From NCBI GenBank assembly GCA_035628335.1, contig DASPKA010000133.1:1-7595 (forward strand): a stretch of DNA of 7,595 bases, written 5' to 3'. Below are positions 5,277 through 7,595 of this stretch, in pieces. Origin of the DNA: DASPKA01 sp035628335. Its GTDB lineage: Bacteria > Patescibacteriota > Doudnabacteria > UBA920. Position 1 is the stretch's first letter, and every line of letters begins with the position of its first letter. Position numbers and translations under genes: made by a program. The notes beneath the pieces were generated by a model. It saw only the letters and a program-made list of their open reading frames with translations. It was not told where the DNA came from and did not search any database.

Positions 5277-6220
5277 TTTTTTCAGTAATTAGGTACATTT
5301 TTAAGTCTGATTTGTATGCGGGAGTATTTTTTATCCTCCTTTCATATGGCGGTTTTCTCATACCCCATGAACACAAGACAGTGTTTACGTCCCTCGTTAT
5401 TGCCGGAGCCTTTTTCTTGGGTGCGATTTTTTTAAGCAATTATATTTCTTTACGTCTAAAAAGAGTTTCATTACTACAGGTGATAGTGGGTAGAGAGTCA
5501 GAGAAAATAAAGTTTATTGTCTTTTGCATATTCTCTGGAGCGTTTTTTGAGTTTTTAGGGAGCTTTGTTGGTGGATTGTGGTACTACCCGTATTGGAGCT
5601 TTGGTATGTATGTTCTCATTGGGTTCTTGCTCGGTGGGTGGTGTTTCTATATATTATTCTTGTGTGTAGCTTATGAAGCAGGCAAGCAGGTTTTTGACAG
5701 GCTACTACCTAACCAGCCCTATGTACGGAGGTATTACAGTTTTGAAACTAAAGTGTATCAAGGGCTTTTGGCGATGGGGCTGGTTCTGGTAGGGGTAGTG
5801 GTAGGTGCGTTTGTCACTAATGCTATTTTTTTGGCACAGCTTGACCTCGCGGTAAACAAATTCAGGCCCGGAGCTTTGGGTTGGGAGTATGCTTTGTTAC
5901 TTGGTGTGGGAGTTATGTGTATTTGTGAATTTATAGAGTTTAAGCGGCACCGGACTTCGTTTGTGAAAGACTTACTACACGGTTACTTTTCACCATTGCT
6001 GTCTGTATTGCTTGTAGGCTTGATACTCGCAATGAGTAACGAGGTTCAAAATCTAAATGTGTACCTGTGGAAGTATGGTCTGTTTCCGTGGCCAAACTCA
6101 GTAGTAGCAGGAATACCGGTAAGCGCGATTGTAGGTTGGCAGATTCATATATTATTATTTATAGAACTATGGAGAGCGTTCGGAAGCAAGAAATCGGCAT
6201 TAGTATTTTCTAGAACATGA
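5273..6220 (+). CDS. Polytopic membrane protein, family not recognised
   Basis: I do not recognise this 315-aa protein. It shows about eight hydrophobic segments, roughly at residues 14-30, 37-54, 80-101, 109-133, 163-187, 204-223, 239-255 and 277-300, with short charged loops such as 61-64 and 224-232. No cleavable signal peptide is evident. The halves look related: E-F-L-G...LWYY...G...GW-x2-YILF (93-129) resembles E-V-Q-N...LWKY...G...GW-x2-HILLF (257-296). This suggests an internal duplication of a four-helix unit. Membrane-embedded Glu93, Glu219 and Glu298, and His292, could be functional. The arrangement loosely recalls lycopene-cyclase-domain proteins, but the resemblance is too weak to assign. 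The gene overlaps pgk and the dehydrogenase gene by four bases at each end (ATGA), so its translation is probably coupled to both. A role linked to the membrane dehydrogenase is possible but unproven. Confidence 0.85.
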   Translation: MIFSVIRYIFKSDLYAGVFFILLSYGGFLIPHEHKTVFTSLVIAGAFFLGAIFLSNYISLRLKRVSLLQVIVGRESEKIKFIVFCIFSGAFFEFLGSFVGGLWYYPYWSFGMYVLIGFLLGGWCFYILFLCVAYEAGKQVFDRLLPNQPYVRRYYSFETKVYQGLLAMGLVLVGVVVGAFVTNAIFLAQLDLAVNKFRPGALGWEYALLLGVGVMCICEFIEFKRHRTSFVKDLLHGYFSPLLSVLLVGLILAMSNEVQNLNVYLWKYGLFPWPNSVVAGIPVSAIVGWQIHILLFIELWRAFGSKKSALVFSRT

Positions 6221-7536
6221 ATATACAACCCTCAACTGAATCTGGAGAAAAAACCTTAACATCTATTATCCCTAACGTATCTAAAACCGCTCCTGCGACT
6301 AAAGTGGAAGCGCTGCGGCCGTTCAAAGTTGTAATTGTTGGGGGTGGCTTTGGTGGTGTAACCGCTTGTAAGTACTTAAAGGATAACCCACAATTTGAGG
6401 TTACTATTGTAAACCGCACAAACTACTTTCTTTTTACGCCTATGCTGCATGAGGTAGCAACCGGAGGCTTGCAACCTGGTACGGTAACCGAACCTATTGC
6501 TGAAATAGGCAGAGCGAGTAGGGCTGACTTTGTGCTAGGTGATGTTATTAAGGTAGATAGAATAAATCGTTTTGTGTACGCGGGTGCGAGAAGCATAGAG
6601 TATGACTACTTAATTTTAGCAACAGGGAGTGAGACGAATTATTACGAGATACCTGGAGCACGGGAGCACACGCACGACCTTAAGACACTAAAAGATGCTA
6701 CAGACTTTAAGGATCGGTGTATAACATTGTTTGAAGGCATGGCGCTAGAGGATGGACCAGAGGAGTTGGTTTTTGCTGTGATAGGAGCTGGTCCTACTGG
6801 CGTCGAGCTGATTACAGAAATGGCAGACTTTCTTAGACAAGTTGTCAGTCGGTATGTTTCAAGAGCACCAGCTGGTAAACAGGTGCGTTTGGTGTTGGTG
6901 AATAGGGATGAAAGAATGCTCTCTATGTACTCTAAGCGAATTCAGGATTATGCGAGGCACAGACTAAATCTGTTGGGTGTGGAGTTTTTGTTCAATAAGG
7001 AAGTAGTTCGCGTCGAAGCTGGAGAAGTGTTTTTTAAGGACGGCAGTTCCCTCAAAGCCCAAACTGTAGTGTGGGTTTCAGGAGTCAAGGCTTCTGATCT
7101 TCCAGATGGTTTCGAAAATTCAAGTAAAGACAAGATAGGTCGCTTGATAGTGAACGAGTATTTGCAGCTGGAACTTGACCCGTATGTCTACGCTGCAGGA
7201 GACTGCGCTGCGTTTACACAAAACGGTAGTGTGTTGCCCATGTTAGCCCAAGTTGCTGCACGGCAAGGAGAGTATTTAGGCAAAAATTTGGAGCGCATAG
7301 TGCAAGGCAAGCAAATTCGTGGTTTTCAGTATAGGTCACGCGGGTCATTTGTTTCTCTCGGTAGGTTTGCAGCCGTAGGTGAGATTTTCGGCATTCCATT
7401 AACAGGTTTCTTAGCCTGGTTTATGTGGAGAACTATATACCTGTTTAACTTTAAGTCAAATAAAAAACGGTTCAACGTCGCAGTTGAATGGACTATAAAC
7501 TTGTTTTACCCACGAGACATTACGAGGTTAAGCTAG
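6217..7536 (+). CDS. ndh: Type II NAD(P)H:quinone dehydrogenase (NDH-2)
   Basis: This single-subunit FAD enzyme passes electrons from reduced nicotinamide to membrane quinone without pumping ions. The FAD-binding fold starts at VVIVGGGFGG (38-47), followed by NYFLFTPMLHEVATGGL (69-85) and ATGS (135-138). The second fold has VIGAGPTGVE (188-197). AAGDCA (325-330) contacts the flavin, and AQVAARQGEYLGKNL (343-357) matches the quinone-site helix, with Arg348 where Gln is common. The C-terminal part (about 387-436) has amphipathic aromatic stretches such as FLAWFMWRTIYLFNF, suiting monotopic membrane attachment. At both beta-2 strand ends where Asp/Glu is usual the residue is Asn: Asn66 in VNRTN and Asn229 in VNRDE. 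A 36-residue Ser/Thr/Pro-containing N-terminus precedes the fold. GTG 6304 would give a more typical 410-aa protein, but ATG 6217 overlaps the preceding stop (ATGA) and is preferred. At 439 aa it is close to family length. Confidence 0.92.
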   Translation: MNIQPSTESGEKTLTSIIPNVSKTAPATKVEALRPFKVVIVGGGFGGVTACKYLKDNPQFEVTIVNRTNYFLFTPMLHEVATGGLQPGTVTEPIAEIGRASRADFVLGDVIKVDRINRFVYAGARSIEYDYLILATGSETNYYEIPGAREHTHDLKTLKDATDFKDRCITLFEGMALEDGPEELVFAVIGAGPTGVELITEMADFLRQVVSRYVSRAPAGKQVRLVLVNRDERMLSMYSKRIQDYARHRLNLLGVEFLFNKEVVRVEAGEVFFKDGSSLKAQTVVWVSGVKASDLPDGFENSSKDKIGRLIVNEYLQLELDPYVYAAGDCAAFTQNGSVLPMLAQVAARQGEYLGKNLERIVQGKQIRGFQYRSRGSFVSLGRFAAVGEIFGIPLTGFLAWFMWRTIYLFNFKSNKKRFNVAVEWTINLFYPRDITRLS

Positions 7537-7543
7537 GTTAATT

Positions 7544-7552
7544 TGGTAAAAT
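7544..7552 (+). promoter_or_regulatory. Weak extended -10 promoter-like motif after ndh
   Basis: TGGTAAAAT has the form of an extended -10 element (TGn followed by TAAAAT, one mismatch from TATAAT). It lies 8 bases after the ndh stop. No good -35 box is present at 16-18 bases upstream, where the sequence still belongs to ndh. If real, it would start transcription near 7559 toward a gene outside the window. The motif is short and AT-rich, so chance occurrence is quite possible. Confidence 0.3.
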
Positions 7553-7595
7553 GGGAAAGTTTATGAAACGTTTTTAAGCGTGCTCCGACTTTTGG

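Noticed and set aside
7551..7577. Eight-codon reading frame MGKFMKRF after ndh as a leader peptide
   Set aside because: It is too short to support, overlaps the putative -10 motif so both cannot be right, and no ribosome-binding site or attenuator structure can be seen before the window ends.

Overview
The window looks like chromosomal DNA of a candidate-phyla-radiation bacterium (Patescibacteria, most likely a Parcubacteria-type lineage). This is an inference from four traits. Genes are packed head to tail on one strand with gaps of 2-21 bases or ATGA overlaps. Base composition is moderate (low 40s % GC by eye). Clear Shine-Dalgarno sites are scarce. A very short, sensor-less histidine kinase sits beside a stand-alone receiver. 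TGA is used as a normal stop (three of eight genes), so the TGA=Gly code of Gracilibacteria/Absconditabacteria does not apply. No rRNA, tRNA, CRISPR or transposase gene is visible.

Layout, all on the plus strand: (1) C-terminal part of a transketolase, cut by the left window edge (2-637). (2) A minimal soluble histidine kinase (641-1420) and a CheY-like receiver (1442-1831). (3) A PfkB-family sugar/nucleoside kinase (1834-2865). (4) Glyceraldehyde-3-phosphate dehydrogenase (2875-3954), whose N-terminus is extended by a 30-bp GC-rich near-perfect palindrome that is translated in frame. (5) A 113-base AT-rich spacer, mostly one long imperfect inverted repeat, running up to the start of phosphoglycerate kinase. 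(6) Phosphoglycerate kinase (4068-5276) with a non-ATG start and several altered active-site residues. (7) An unidentified polytopic membrane protein (5273-6220). (8) A type II NAD(P)H dehydrogenase (6217-7536). The last 59 bases hold only a weak promoter-like motif.

Together the genes form a lower-glycolysis/pentose-phosphate block. Transketolase supplies glyceraldehyde-3-phosphate, GAPDH oxidises and phosphorylates it with formation of NADH, PGK harvests ATP, and NDH-2 could reoxidise reduced nicotinamide at the membrane. The PfkB kinase is a candidate upstream sugar kinase. The two-component pair inside the block suggests phosphorelay control linked to carbon metabolism, though neither protein carries an obvious sensor or output domain.

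The most noteworthy points are the palindrome inserted within the gap coding sequence, the second, unrelated AT-rich palindrome overlapping the pgk start, the altered non-arginine substrate ligands and Asp-to-Glu change in PGK, and the acidic-to-Asn changes at both dinucleotide-binding folds of NDH-2. No wholly new multi-gene system is evident.
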